This document shows, one piece after another, positions 35,455 to 48,990 of a stretch of 64,000 nt of DNA. The DNA comes from Deroplatys truncata. Its lineage: Eukaryota; Arthropoda; Insecta; Mantodea; Mantidae. Position numbers and translations under genes: made by a program. The DNA lies in assembly GCA_030765065.1 (NCBI GenBank), contig CM060990.1:277291341-277355340 (forward strand), in the 5' to 3' direction. A model generated the notes under the pieces. It saw only the letters and a program-made list of their open reading frames with translations. It ran no database searches and was not told the DNA's origin. Every line of letters starts with the position of its first letter. Within the stretch, counting starts at the first letter, position 1.

Positions 35455-35925
35455 TCTGACCACGAGTTTTTCCGTGGTTTTCCCTGGTCGGCAAGGTGAA
35501 TGATGGGATGGTGTCTACCACGGATCTCCTCTCGTTTCATCTCCCTCTTTCATGTTACAAGTTGACTTCGGAGCTGTGTGTCGGTCGGCGGCGGACAAAT
35601 GGCGCAGGAGTTTGCGCTTTGGAAATCCTCGGCCCCGTCAGATGGCACTCGTTCGAGCCTCCACTTCTGGGTCGAGCTTTCCCCAGTCTTCGCTTAGGGG
35701 AACCTGTGTGCCACCCTTCGGTGGCTTGGGAGGGTCACCGCCGAGCGCTCTCCGGCCGGGTGGTCAAGCCTGTAACTATTAGGGAACTCTGCGCGCCTCT
35801 GTCGCCTGCGTCGGCCGTGCTTGCAGCCCATAAGTATCCTGCGGTTCCTTCATCTCATCCGTTCCTCTCGGGGGTGTATGCACAAAAGATCCTTCGCGGG
35901 TCGAGGTGCTAGGTGTCCCCTCCGT
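35455..35925 (+). repeat. GC-rich SINE-like repeat
   Basis: A 450-bp GC-rich island starting gtttttccgtggttttccctggtcggca, the form common in arthropod SINE bodies. Its 3' half (tgcggttccttcatctcatccgttcctctc) is similar to 61260-61315 (tggattccttcagctcatcccttcctccag) in the long inverted repeat. Overlapping ORFs on it are not genes. Confidence 0.5.
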
Positions 35926-37430
35926 CCACTAATCTTAATCCTATTCCTAAATACTGCACTTCGACATACTTTCGACGAAGCGAAGTTTTGCAACCTATGT
36001 TCTAGAGGTTCTGAGTTCAATACAAGAAGCCAGAAGAGTCGTAGAATATTTGAAAAGGTCCGGAAGTTATTCGGCTAAACTTAAATATACACTTCATCAA
36101 AAAGTAGTGGCGTGTTGGAACTCCGATGTTTGGATGTTGCAATAATTCCAAGAGAGATACAGGAGATACTAGAATCAAGGGGAAAGTTCTATCTTCTCGA
36201 AAACTACAACGAGGGCACTATAAATTAACTTATACGTTTTTATGCTTAATCAAGGAATCTAGTTTAGTTTCGGAGATTCTTAAGCACACCTCTGTTGAAC
36301 GAGAGAGCTACCATGGCATAAACGCATGTTGGAACATTGTGACTGTGACCCGGCCACCACTTACAGTGAAATGATGACTAAGATAAAAAAATAGCCAGGT
36401 TTTTATTACAGAAAAACGTAAATTAAAACAAATACATTCCTCCGCATTAGTTCTGTGGCCTTCTCGTCACCATTTCAAGAAGTTCTTAAATGAAGAAAGT
36501 AACTAGGGTATACGATGAATTTCAGTGAATGTGTTCAGTAGTCTTAGCACATCAGATAGACAACGAAGATCAATTGCCTGAAAACGTCACTCCAACAAAA
36601 AAAGGATAATTTGAACTGCAGCTCCGATGAAGATGAAGGCATTTATCCAGACGAGTTACACAGATATTTAGGCCTTACTAAAAGGTAATGTGCCTGTCAA
36701 AAAGGCGAATTTCTGCAATGGTGGAAAAAACAACAAACAAGTTTTCCAGGACTATCATGCTGCACGGGGAGTAATACGCGTTCCCGGTATAATTTCGGCG
36801 AGAGAACGCAATTTTGGTAGAGCAGGTTATCTTCTGAGAAGCAGAAGATCCTGTCCCGACTATGAAAATGTGAACGATCGTTTGTTTATTCATAACAAAA
36901 TAGCTAACGGCTAGATAGAGAAACGGTTTATTTCAAAACACATCTGGCTATAGAGCCAGTTAAATTCTAAAACGTTTATGTACAATATACGAGGATGCAC
37001 TTGTTTATTTTAAACTATTGCGCCGTATTGAATTCTGCACTTTTGCTCCTATCATTATTACCGCCATTATTATACTTCGTTTTCTTATTATTATTGATTT
37101 TTCGGTTTTTATATACGAAAGAAGAGTGTGAATTGATTCAATAAATTTATTTTCAAATACAAACTTTATTAGCATAAATTATAAGAGTGACACTTAAGTA
37201 TAGGAGCGATCATTTTAATTATAATTAACATAAAATATCTACCCGTTGCAGTGCCTTCCACAAAAGGAAGTATTAATTTTTATTTTGCAGAATACTTCCA
37301 TAATAATTGGTTAATTACTATTACAATTAATATTGCCTAACTAGAGTTTGTGCCTCAGTCTTACTGTAACTCTTTCCGTGTTTGTTTCTGTTTGTTAACA
37401 TAGAAAGTAGTAATAAATATAAGTAGGTTA
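35926..37430. other. Intergenic, nothing recognised
   Basis: AT-rich, with short unsupported open frames. No family motif, repeat array or RNA gene seen. Confidence 0.4.
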
Positions 37431-39110
37431 TTATAGAGAGAGCGAGCGCAGACTTTTGGGCATATATGGGAAAGGATAGGGAAAACGAGGGTAGATGCCA
37501 GGTTGAGAGAGTCTTCAAGGAGGAAAATGGGTTTATATGGGTGAGATAGGGAATACGACGACCAATACTAGGCTAGACGGCGGGGACGGGGGGGGGTTGA
37601 ATGAGGGAAGTGCGTTTATATGGAAGAGATAGTGGAGAGGTGTTAGGCTAGACAGAGATTGAGGAGTAGAGTATGCATTTATATGTACGAGAGGTATAGG
37701 AACAGGAGGAGAGGTGTTAGGATAGACAGAGTTGAAGGGTAGAGTATGGTTTATATGAGAGGTATAGGAAAACGAGGAGAGGGGTTGTGCTAGACAGAGG
37801 TCGAGGAGTAGAGTATGGTTTATATGAGAGGTATAGGAAAATGAGGAGAGGTATTAGGCTAGGAGAGTTTGAGTATGTGCTTATAAGGAGAGACGAGAAA
37901 ACGGAGAGAGATCCTATGCTAGGATAGACAGGTGTTAAAGGTAGAATGTGCTTTATATAGGTTAGATAGGAAACCAAGAAGAGATACTCAACTAGACAGG
38001 AGGCAGGAGCGGAATACGCTTTATGAGAGGTAGGGGATACGAGGAGAGATGTTAGACTAGACATGGTGGAGAGTAGAGTATGCGTTTATATGTATGAGAG
38101 GTATAGGAACAGGAGGAGAGGTGTTAGGCTAGACAGAGGTTTAGGAGTAGAGTATGCGTTTATAGGGGAAAGATAGGGAAAACGAAGATAGCTCTTAGAC
38201 CAGACAGGGCTTGAAGGGTAGAATAAACCATTTATATGGGAGATATAGAAAACCGAGGAGAGGTATTAGGCTAGGAGAGTTTGAGTATGTGTTTATAAGG
38301 AGAGACGAGAAAACGGAGAGATCCTATGCTAGGATAGACAGGTGTTAAAGGTAGAATGTGTTTTATATAGGTTAGATAGGAAACCAAAGAGAGATACTCA
38401 GCTAGACAGGGGGCAGGAAACGAATGCGCTTTATGAGAGGTAGCGGATACGAGGAGAAGTGCTAGGCCAGAGAGATGTTGAGGAGTAGAGTATACGTTTA
38501 TATGGAAAAGCTAGGGATTACGGAGAGAGATGCTAGACTACACTTGAGTGTAAAGTATGCGTTTATGTGTATGAGAGGTATAGGAACGGGAGGAGAGGTG
38601 TTAGGCTAGACAGATACTGAAGGACTACAAATATGAGCTTATATACAGGAGAGATATGGAATACGAGGGGAGGAGCTAGACTAGTGAGGACTTGAAGGGT
38701 AGAATATGGCTTTTATATGGGAGAGATAGCAAACTGAGGAGAGGTATTAGGCTAAGGAGGTTGAGTATGCCTTTATAAGGAGAGACGAGAAAACGGAGAG
38801 TTCATATGCTAGGAGAGAGGGAAATGTGCTTTATATGGGAGAGATACGGCATACGAGGAGAAGTGCTAGGCCAGACATGTCGAGGAGTAGAGTATACGTT
38901 TCTATGCAAAAGATAGCAATTACGAGGAGAGATGCTAGACTAGACAGAGGTTGAGAGTACAGTATGCGTTTGTATGTATGAGAGGTATAGGAAAACGAGG
39001 AGAACTGATAAGCTAGACAGATACTGATGGAGTGGGAATTTGGGCTTATATACAGCAGAGATAGGGAATAGGAGGGGAGTTGCTAGACTTTGAAAGCGAC
39101 TTTAGACGAG
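37430..39110 (+). repeat. Minisatellite field 1, ~65-bp polypurine units
   Basis: Roughly 25 degenerate copies of a unit containing gagaggtgttaggctagacag, ggagtagagtatgcgtttatatg and gagataggaaaacgagg. The same unit family lies in the long inverted repeat (54.0-54.7 kb, 62.6-63.4 kb) and in repeat block B at 3.8-5.2 kb. Confidence 0.85.
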
Positions 39111-39177
39111 AACTTCATGGAAAGATGTTTCCTGTAAATGCTGGAACACTAATTCTAGACAGCTGTAGCACGTAACC

Positions 39178-39875
39178 CTCTCATGCTAAAAAGGTAACCC
39201 GCTCACGCAACAGGGTACACACTCACGCAAAAAGGTAACCCACTTACGCTAAAAAGGCGACCCACTCACGCAAAAGGTGACACACTCACGCAAAAAGGTA
39301 ACCCACTCACTCAAAAAGATAACCCACTCACGTTAAAAAGGTAACCCACTCACGCAAAAAGGTAACCCACACAGGCACAAAGGTAACCCACTCAGGCACA
39401 AAGGTATCCCACTCACTCAATAAAGGTAGCCCACTCATGCAAAAAGGCAACCCACTCACGCCAAAAAGGGAACCCGCTCACACAAAAAGGTGACCCACTC
39501 ACGCAAAAGGTGACCCACTCACGCAAAAAGGTGATACACTCATGAAAGAAGTTGATCCACTCACGCAGAAAGGTCACCTACTCACGCAAAAAGGTGACAC
39601 ACTCACGCAAAAAGGTGAACCATTCATGTAAAAAGGTAACCCACTCACCACAAAAAGGTAACCCGCTCTCACAAAAAGGTGACACACTAACGCAAAAAGG
39701 TGACCCACTCATGCAAAACGTTGACCCACTCACGTAAAAAGGTGACCCACTCACGCAAAAGGTGACCACTCACGCAAAATGGTGACCCACTTACGCAAAA
39801 AGGTGACCCACTCTCGCAAAAAGGTAACTAATTCACGCTAAAAGGTAACTCATTCACGCTAAAAGGTAAGCAATT
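39178..39875 (+). repeat. Minisatellite field 2, ~22-bp units
   Basis: About 30 tandem copies of cactcacgcaaaaaggtgac and close variants. ORFs on both strands over it are repeat translations. A three-copy version at 8099-8160 marks the breakpoint of the PolB stub. Confidence 0.9.
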
Positions 39876-39879
39876 CAGG

Positions 39880-40870
39880 TAGTATCACATGGAAGGACAG
39901 ATTTCGGGAAGCGCATATAGCATAGTTCCGTATGATTTCACAGGTAATTCAGATAGTATCGTAGTTATTTAGGATAATCCAAGTATCATAGGTATTTAGA
40001 GTCACTCAGCTAGTATCACCGGAGACTAGATTCCAGGGGTAGCCGTATCATATCTGTATATGATTTCACGGGCAATTCAGCTATTATCGTAGGCATTTAA
40101 GCTAATTCAGCTTGTATCACAGGAGGCTAGATTCCAGAGGCTGACTGCATCATAGCTGTGTATGATTTCACAGGTAATTCAGCTAGTATCGTAGGTATTT
40201 AGGCTAATTCAGCTAGTATCACAGGACGATAGATTCCAGGAGTTGAGTATAGCATAATTGGTATTTCACAGGTAATTCAGAGAGTATCGTAAGTATTTAG
40301 GATAATTCAAGTATCGTAGACGTTTAGAGTAATTTAGCAGGCATTACAGGAGGGTAGGTTCCAGGGGTCGGTTAAAACATAGTTTCGTATTTCGCAGATA
40401 GTTCAGGTAATATCGTAAGTATGGGGTAATCGCATAGTTTCACAGATACACGTGATAATTTCAATCAGCGATTTGTATCACAGCTATTTAAGGTAACTGC
40501 AGGTGATTCCGGTTGTATCAAAGGTATTTTAGTCATTTTATCAGGTACTTCAGCTAGTATCACTGACATTTAGGGTAAACCAGATGGTATCACAGGTGGT
40601 CGTGTTAATTTCGAGCAGGGATTCCTATCAGAGCTATTTAAGGAATTTCACATAATGCGGGTAGTTTCACAGGTATTTAAGTCATTTTAACAGGTAACTC
40701 AGATAGTATCACAGGTATTTATGATAATATAGAGAGTAACTAGATTATAAACATTTCTCATCCAAAGTTACAACACTTTATATACTTTTTTCTAAATCTT
40801 ACAAACCTTTATATGTTAAACAGTTAGTGTACGAGACGGAGAGGCATAAACTGCATATTGGTTTACAAAT
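39880..40870 (+). repeat. Minisatellite field 3, ~120-bp units, and shared tail
   Basis: Units contain cagctagtatcacagg, ctagattccaggggt, tgtatgatttcacagg and taattcagctagtatcgtagg, in about seven decaying copies. From about 40725 the tail (atttctcatccaaagttacaacac ... gacggagagg) equals the tail of repeat block B at 4530, 5175 and 54715, so the three fields and the tail form one composite repeat. Confidence 0.8.
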
Positions 40871-40946
40871 TGAAAAGCTTTGCGTCAACACACCTTTATT
40901 TTAGTTCGTTGTAGGTACCTCTCCACGAACAGATTACCGCGACAAA

Positions 40947-40966
40947 TGGCTCCCAGTACGTGGGGC
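40947..40966 (+). other. Probable tRNA primer-binding site
   Basis: TGGCTCCCAGTACGTGGGGC lies 1-2 nt beyond the presumed LTR end. It resembles the TGGCGCCC-type sites (Lys tRNA class) of gypsy-like elements, with one substitution and a 2-nt insertion. Confidence 0.5.
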
Positions 40967-41305
40967 GAAATAACCAGGAAGGGTCGAAATAACCAGGACG
41001 TGGGGCGAATGGAGCAGTGCAATTAACTACAAGACGCAGATCCCAGAAACAACCACCAGAACGACCGACGACGCAAATGAGAGGACATCAGTGACTACGA
41101 GAACAGAAGACAACAGTAGAATTCGACACCAAGACAGCGAGACGACATAGATCTATGGTACTTCGACGCAGAGGCGACATATACATCTAGGAGAGAGGGG
41201 CAGGAAGCTGGACATCAAAGCAACATCACCAGATAGCATCATAAACGTTAGAAAATTTTAAATTTTATGTGTATCCTAAAACAAAACAAAATTATGAGAA
41301 ATTAA

Positions 41306-43486
41306 ATGCTGTTGAGAAGTGGAAGAATTAAGAAAACAATGACCACTAATACTACTGAAGAAACAATTATGGAAGGGGATAATGTAACAGTTGGCCGTAA
41401 TTCAATGCAGGTTATGGAAAATAGCTCAAACAGTGTAGGATTTGAGGGAGGAAATATCAGTGAAGAAAGTGAGAATAGAATAGCAGGTCAGTCAACTCAA
41501 ACATCTGAAATTGTTGTAAACATTTCCGGGCAGGTAGCCGACGATAGAGATCGATATATTAGACATGTGGGTCAGAGTATTGTACCTAACAGTGGTGAAG
41601 TAACTGTAACGGGTGGTGAAAATGAAGGTTTACAAAGGGATGTAAATGCAGCAGGAAATGTTAATTTTGATGCTTGTATGATGATAGAAATGCTGAGAAT
41701 TTTTACAGATCGATTAGAAAGGAATATGTAAAAGAGTAATGAGAAATTAGAGCAAAAAATAAATCAAAACATGGAAGATATTGGTAGGAGCTTAGAACAA
41801 AAACTAACTCAGAGTAATAGGGAATTAAGGGAAAATATTGGTAAGAGTAATAGGGAGTTAAGGGAAGAAATTGAAAAGAATTTAATGAAGCTAGATAGTA
41901 GTATGATAAGAATGAGAAATGAAAATCAGGAAATAATAGCAAGTGAGATAGGAAAAGTTTCAAAGAAAATGTCAGACATGAGCAGGGAAATATCTAACCG
42001 AAAAAGTGAGGTTGATAGCAAGTTTGAACATGTTAGTGTAAAATGTACAGAATTAGGAAGTCGAATGAGTAGCATTTCAAGTGAGCTAAGAGAGATGAAT
42101 GCAGATTTAATTCAGGTGCAAGTTAATTTCAGAGGGGAAATATCTGAAATTCAGGAGGAATCGGAAACACAAAGAAATAAGTTGTCCGATGAAGTTAAAG
42201 TTTTGTCTATAAATTTGAATCAAAAACTAACTTCTGAAATTAACAAGCACCAAGCTGTTCAAAATGAAAGCAATAGAAAATTGCAACAGACAACAGAAAA
42301 TCTGCAAGGCACTGTAAATAGGTTACAATTGAAGTCAAGGGTCAATATATGTGCTGTCAATGTATCTGATGCACAAACTGATACAGGTATTTCCTCAAGT
42401 TTGACTAATAATGTGAGTGACGCGGCGGCTTCAGCCATAGCCCACGCCGAAACTCAGAGTGCACAAGTAACGTTAGAGAATTTAAATATGGGAATAAGGG
42501 ACATGCAAAAGTATAATTATATCTTAAGTGATTTGCCACTTCCAAAATTTATTGAAAACTCCAATCCAGTACAGTTTATTGCAGACTTGTCAGAGTACTT
42601 TCAAATTAAAAAGATACCGGAAGCATTGAGAATGATAGTTGTTAAAAGATGTTTGGACCAGAAGACTTTAGATTGGCTACAAATGGGATCAGGGGGCGAA
42701 ATTTTATATGAATCCTTTAAGAGACTATTCACGAACAGATTTTGGAACGTCACGATGCAGCATAGAATTCGAGCAATGCTTAGCCATGGACAATGTGATC
42801 CACGAGAGGGAATATTAATGACTGATTATTTACTAAAACATGCAAGTCAGGTTAGGAATTTGTCACCTCCGATCAATGAGGAAGATTTTGTGAGTTTGCT
42901 CACAAGGCATTATCCTTTAAGGATACAAAATTATTTATTAATTGTTAAACCACATAGTATCTTTGAGATGACAGAATTAATGTCAGCTTTGGAACAACAG
43001 GAAGAAGATATATCTCGAGAGTTGGAGCATAGATTTTTAGACGTGCGAGATAGACGAAATAACCAAGCTAGTCATTATCACCAAAGCAGAGAACAAGACA
43101 GACGTCATGAGAATAATACCAGACAACGGTACCAATCATACGTTCCAAATTTTGAAAGACCGAGGATAGATGAAAGACCAGGTCGACAGAAACAAATAAA
43201 TTACGTCAGGACAGAAAGATTGCCGGAAAGAGGGCAAGATCAAGGAAGGCGTTACGTCAGGCAAAGGGGAAATTTCACTCACTGGAGGGAAAACGCTAAC
43301 CGGGAAAGATCCGAGGAACAGCAAGAAAATTACGTGCCAAGAGGACATAATTTCAGAAATCGAGGATTTCGGACTCGAGGAAGGGGAACTCAAAACAGTG
43401 GGAGCGAAAATGAGATAACTTTAGCACCGGTTAGGAACGGCAGTCCCGTACATGAATATGGAAGTAACCAGGAAAACTGTCAATAG
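41306..43486 (+). pseudogene. Gag polyprotein of the gypsy-like element, one in-frame TAA
   Basis: One frame from ATG 41306 to 43486 (726 codons), broken by TAA at 41729-41731. The part after the stop has a long coiled coil (residues ~150-350), then a retrotransposon-Gag/capsid domain (LPLPKFIENSNPVQFIADL, then a W-L-Q and F-K-R-L-F region, about 42530-43000). An Arg/Gly-rich tail takes the place of zinc knuckles. It would assemble the particle and bind RNA. Coiled coils this long are uncommon in Gag. Confidence 0.78.
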
Positions 43487-43639
43487 ACTCCTGTGCAGTA
43501 GGCTCTGAGGACGTCTTTAATAATTCAGTATCCATTATCAAAATAAACAATATGCCTACACACACACACACACTGTAAGAAGATTGCAGCAAAGAAAGAT
43601 AAGGAGGAAAATTTCGAGTCACCTCATATTAATATAGAA

Positions 43640-46600
43640 ATCGCGAAAAAAAGAGATTATTGCGACTATAGATTTCGGCTCAGCAGCTTCAATTTGTTCG
43701 CAGAAATTTTATATAAATTTGATAAATGAAGGTAACAAAATTATGGCTCTTCCCACCAGTAATTTATTTTGTTGTGTTGCATTCGGAACAACGACACAGG
43801 TCATAAAAACACAAGCTCTATTTAACATACTTATCGGCGGAGAAAATTTCGAGGTTGTGATTCAAATTGTAAACCATTTGATTTGTGACATAATTTTAGG
43901 ATGTGACTTCTTACATGAATATGAAGCACGTATAGATTTTAAACATAAGGAGTTAAAAACAATAGAGAAATAAAGATACCGTTTAAAAAGAGAAAGTATC
44001 CGTGATTGATAGGACAAAGGAAGAGGAAGATCTTTGTGATCAAGAATTTTTGTGCAAATAATGGTAACAGATGGAAACGTGCAAATAAAGCAAGTAGTCA
44101 CAACATATGATGGGAACACCACGCCATATTTTCGACAGCCAGTAGAAAGGCCAGATGAAGTAGAGAAATTTACGACCCGAAAAATGACGACCGTGCGAAC
44201 AAGACAGACAAAAACTGGGAAGAGCGGAGAAATGAAGAAATATTACACAAGTGTGAAGAGGCTTATAACATTACGAATACACAAAAACAAATCCTTCATG
44301 ACGTTTTGATGAACAATGGTTCAGCATTTAGTAATATCCCAGGCAGATGTAATGTATATCAGCATACATTTCAGGTAGAAGATATGCCACCATATAGGCA
44401 TAAGTATGATAATTTGTCTATAAGTCTTCGGGACAAAGCTAGAAAACTAATAAATAGCATGTTAGAAAATGGGATTATTGAGCAAAGTAATTCTCAGTAT
44501 ATAAATTCGATCTGTTGGAGTATTAAACAAGATAGAAGTTTGAGATTATCATTAGATGGTAGATATGTTAACCAATATATGACGTCAGACCATTTTTAAA
44601 GTGAAGGAATCCAACAACTGATCACGAAACTTTCAAGAGGGAGATTTTTGACATCCATTGACCTCACTGCGTCATATTGGCAAGTAGAACTAGATCCACA
44701 AGTGCGTTATTACACTTCATTTCAATACTCGGGGATCCAGTATCGTTTTTGTGTAAATCCCTTTGGTTTAAAAAACTCAGGAAGTGGATTTTTTAGATTA
44801 ATCCACAGTATTTTTGGAAATTCTGCAGACGACTTTTTAGTAAAGTATATTGATGACTTCCTCATCATTAGTCAAACATTAGAGGAACATATGAATAATG
44901 TACGTTACGTGATAAATAAACTGCAACAACATGGTATGACTGTAAACATACTAAAATCAAAATTTTGTGTCAATGAAATAAATTTTCTGGGTTATGTAGT
45001 GGATGAACGGGGTATAAGGTCTGACCAGAAGAGAATAGAAGAAATAATGAAAATTCCACCACCAAGGAACGTAAAGCAAATCAGACGTCTCTTAGGGGTA
45101 TTGAACTTTCAGATTAAGTTTGTACCAAGGTATTCGGCTGAAATAGAACCACTGCGGCAGCTACTCCGACAGAATATCAAGTGCAAATGGACAGAGGATC
45201 ATCAGAAATGTTTTGAGAGGGTCAAAGAACTCTTTGCTAAGTCCATATTGCTCGAGAGGCCCAGAGAACATTTGAAATACAAGGTTTATGTCGATGCATC
45301 AGTGCAAGGATTCGCCGGAATTTTAGGACAGCGAGACATCAATAATGAGTTTCACGTCATTAGTACAGCTTCTAGAGGACATACAAACATTGAGAGGAAT
45401 TCTACGGTGACTCAGAAATTGGAGCACTCTATTTTTCATTAATTCGTTTCAAGATTTATATTTATCAGCAAAAGGTGAAAGTGTATTCGGATCACATCAG
45501 CCTAACTTTCATCCAACGGTGTAGATTATGTAGTGGAAAACTTGCTAGATACATTCACGCAATATCCGCATTTGATATTGAAATTATACACATTCCTGGC
45601 AAGAATAACACCTTCAGCGATTTGCTTTCGACATTAAACTACAACCCATAAACTCCCGAGAATATTGAAAGGCCCAGAAATGAAGTCAAAAAATTGACAA
45701 TTGAAATTGCTTTAAGCAAAGAAATGATAAGAGAATTGAAAAATATGGGGAAAATTCAAAATGAGGACGCAAAATTATTTGAACCAAAAGGAAACGCACC
45801 ATTAATTGAAGAAGCTAAGAAAGAAATTGTAGCAATTCGTAATGGAACATTATACAACAAGCATGGAAAAGAAATGCCTAGTTGGAAGGTAATGGTTCCG
45901 TAAAGCATGGAAAAGGAGCTAAATAAGAATTTTCACGAAGGATTAGCACACTCAGGGACGGACCGGACAACTTTTATGATTTTAGGAAACTTATACATAT
46001 CCAAATTGCGTCACAAAGTTCGGAAATTTATCTCGTGCTGCAACTTACGTCAGAAGGCAAAGCAAATAAATGCAGCCTATGCATTTGAGACCAATTCGGT
46101 GATAAGGGATAAGCCGAGGTGGGTAATTAGTATTGACATTCATGGTCCTATGCCTCCATGTCAATTTGGAAACAAATATATATATATATATTTGTCTGTT
46201 ATGATATATTCAGTAAATATGTAAGAATTTACCCTTTGAGAAAACCTACAAGTTTAGCATGTTTGAATAGGCTACTTAAGTCGTATGCGATAGAGGAAGG
46301 ATCAATCCAATCCGTATTGAGCGACAATGCTTCGTCTTTCACAGGAAAAGGTTTATGGAGTGACTGAAAGAAAATGGCATTAAACAATATTTTTCGTCAA
46401 GATACAGACCGAACTCCAACCCAGTGGAGAGGGAAATTAAGGAAATTTCGAATTACCTAAGGGTGCTGTGTCATCGGAAACTAACCCAATGGTATGGATA
46501 CGTGAATTTCGTTCAGAATCTACTCAACGAAACAGTAAACAATGTGGCATGATACAAACCAAGTCAACTTAAATTAGGAAGGAAGATAAATACAATATGT

Positions 46601-46990
46601 AAGAAAATTCCAGAAGCCATTCCATATGAGCACTCAATACCACAAACGGAAGAAGAGATGTTCCGACAAGCATTCGAAAGGATGAAGAAAAAAGCCATAA
46701 AAAGTAAAAGAAAACATGAAGAGAAGAAAAGCAAAGAATGGAAGTTCAAAATAGGAGATTTATTTCTGGTTAAAACTAAGAAATTGTCTGATAAGGCAAA
46801 TAAACATTATTGGCGAATGTTTCTAAAATATCATGGACCATATGAAGTTGTTGAAGTATATGGAACAAACACATATGAATTATGTAACCCAGAAACCCGA
46901 AAAACCAATGGAAAGTTCCATATTGAGATGCTGAAACAATACAACATTGAGGATAAACATGAAATAGAAGACCAAGAAGATGAAAAGTAA
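43640..46990 (+). pseudogene. Pol polyprotein of the gypsy-like element, decayed
   Basis: Protease: IDFGSAASI active-site loop (about 43660) and ILGCDFLHEYEARIDF (about 43897). Reverse transcriptase: 44309-45442 with TAA at 44597-44599 in frame, carrying LTSIDLTASYWQVEL, NPFGLKNSG and catalytic YIDDFLI. RNase H: YVDASVQGFAGILG, then a frame change and HISLTFIQRCRL. Integrase: HEGLAHSG...CCNLRQK zinc-finger remnant (second Cys pair spoiled), SIDIHGPMP (first Asp), VLSDNASSF (second Asp), NPVEREIKE (Glu) across frameshifts, and a C-terminal domain at 46658-46990 (KFKIGDLFLV). At least four frame changes or stops; inactive. Confidence 0.82.
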
Positions 46991-47039
46991 ATTCAGGATA
47001 AGTAAAGCTGAACTGCAGAACAAAGTATTGGAATGTAAG

Positions 47040-47700
47040 AGGGTTAACTATATATCATAAGAAAGGATAAATACATGCAGGACAGAAATAAATGTTTAAA
47101 GCGGAAGAGGAACATTTTCTTAGAAACCTGTAGCCACATTTGAAATGAAGTATGTAATAAGGATAATTTAATGTCATATGAAAGTAAAAGTATGTAGATA
47201 TAAATCAAAGAGTATTGTATATATAATGTACAAAACAATAAAAAAGTTAAAGATAATTAAAGCCAAACATTTATATAGCACACAGATAATGTGAAATTAT
47301 GTCTTAGAATTAAGAGACGTAAATATATTTGTGTAGAGGATGAATATTTTGTCATCTATATATGTATGTATATATGTCATATATATACGTCATAAGAAAG
47401 GATAAATACATGCAGGACAGAAATAAATGTTTAAAGGGGAGAGGAACATTTTCTTAGTAACCTGTAGCCACATTTGAAATGAAGTATGTAATAAGGATAA
47501 TTTAATGTCATATGAAAGTAAAAGTATGTAGATATAAATCAAAGAGGATTGTGAATATAAAGTACAAAACAATAAAAAAAAATGTTAAACATAACTAAAG
47601 CCAAACATTTATAAAGCACACAGATAATGAGAAATTATGTCTTAGAATTAAGAGATGTAAATATATTTGTGTAGAGGATGAATATTTTGTTAAATATGTT
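47040..47700 (+). repeat. Two tandem ~340-bp repeats after pol
   Basis: 47055-47385 and 47391-47695 are near-identical, from taagaaaggataaatacatg to agaggatgaatattttgt. They lie between the pol end and the 3' LTR. No coding sequence. Confidence 0.8.
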
Positions 47701-48990
47701 CAATAATTACAAAACTAACCAGGGTAAAAATCTTGAGTGTATAAATTTTTATGTCAATAACCTAAGAAAGTATAACCATTTTGTAACAGTGACCTAAATA
47801 GTTCAGGGTACAGTATTTGCTGTATAAAAAAACTTGTAATGTCAGATGTATGTATATAAACACATTAGACCCGAGCAAGTGAATGGTGGCGAGAAAAAGG
47901 CAAGATGTATAACGTGTGTTAAATGCGTGTGCAGTGTTACGTGCGAGTGATAAATACCGTGTGTTACAAGGTTCAGCAGACTAAAAACCCAATTATAAAA
48001 TTTCCAAAAAAGGTTGTAAATATTTATAATTATGTTTCTAGTGGGGCATATGAGACAGTATTTTATATCACAACACTGTGAATGCCAGAGTGATTGTAGT
48101 GTAAACGAACATTATTGTATGACAATGATTGTAGATGTTTGTTAGCCATAAGCATTGTTAGGAAATAAGTTTACGCGGACTCACTGAAACTGTGAATAGG
48201 AGTGGGTAACAATGAATCGATGGAATGAGTTGTTTATCACTTAGAAGAGGCAAACAAATGACGTCAGGTTATCGTGTTTTTCTTTAGAAACGGAGGGAAT
48301 ATCTTCCCTAGAGCATATGTGTTAGTAATTATGATTGGCTGACAAAACAGACACTAATGTTGGCGCGATTTAGTAACCAATAGCAGCTTTATTATAATGT
48401 TTAGGCATTTCGAGGTGAAGGAGTATATATTCTCGAGCCATAAGCATGTATCAGGCAGTTCTACAGAATCATTCACGAGGTACACATCACACAGTTCTAA
48501 AAAAATCTCTCTCGAAGTACACGCCAGGCAGTTCTAAAGAATAATTCGCGAGTTACACATCACGCAGTTCTAAGAAATCTATCGCGAGAAACACATCACG
48601 CAGTCTTGAGGAATCTTTCGTGAAGTGCACATAATACAGTTTGGAAGAATCTCTCGCGTCGTAAAGTTAGTTACAAAATGTGAAGTACGACAACTATTAC
48701 GACAGTAATTACATTCGGAAATATAACAGTTTCAGTCAGGCGTGTATAAAAATTAAAGATGTGAACTATTAATTAAGTGTGACGGCAATAAAAGTGTGAA
48801 AATAAATTCTTTTATGGTTGTTATCTTTTAGTAACAACTCCTTTCCGTTTACACGCCCTGCTCAGAGATATTTGCTCGACTGAGTAATAATAGCTAGCCG
48901 GAGGACAAAGAACCCAAATTTTAAAAAATAATAAACAATAACAGGCGCTCAGAAAATAAGATAACAGGAACAGATTACCGCGACAATACA
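47701..48990 (+). repeat. 3' LTR region of the gypsy-like element
   Basis: Non-coding, with a likely TATA (gtatatattctcgag, about 48423) followed by five short repeats of cacatcacgcagttcta form (48465-48660). It ends gaacagattaccgcgacaa at 48988, as at the 5' side. The exact 5' LTR boundary cannot be set because the other LTR is lost. Confidence 0.55.

Larger units (their letters stand above)
40925..48990 (+). mobile_element. Degenerate gypsy-like LTR retrotransposon
   Basis: Gag, aspartic protease, reverse transcriptase, RNase H and integrase follow in order on the plus strand. A 20-bp string gaacagattaccgcgacaa occurs at the presumed end of the 5' LTR (40927-40945) and of the 3' LTR (48970-48988). 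Only this end of the 5' LTR remains; the rest was replaced by the satellite. Many stops and frameshifts make it non-autonomous. Confidence 0.8.

Noticed and set aside
39552-39769. Lys/His-rich repeat proteins on both strands
   Set aside because: Pure translation of the 22-bp minisatellite.
39178-39875. CRISPR-like look of regularly spaced short repeats
   Set aside because: The units are contiguous, with no unique spacers, in a eukaryotic context; it is a minisatellite.
43560-43575. Short CA microsatellite
   Set aside because: Too short to be of interest and lies in the gag-pol junction of a dead element.
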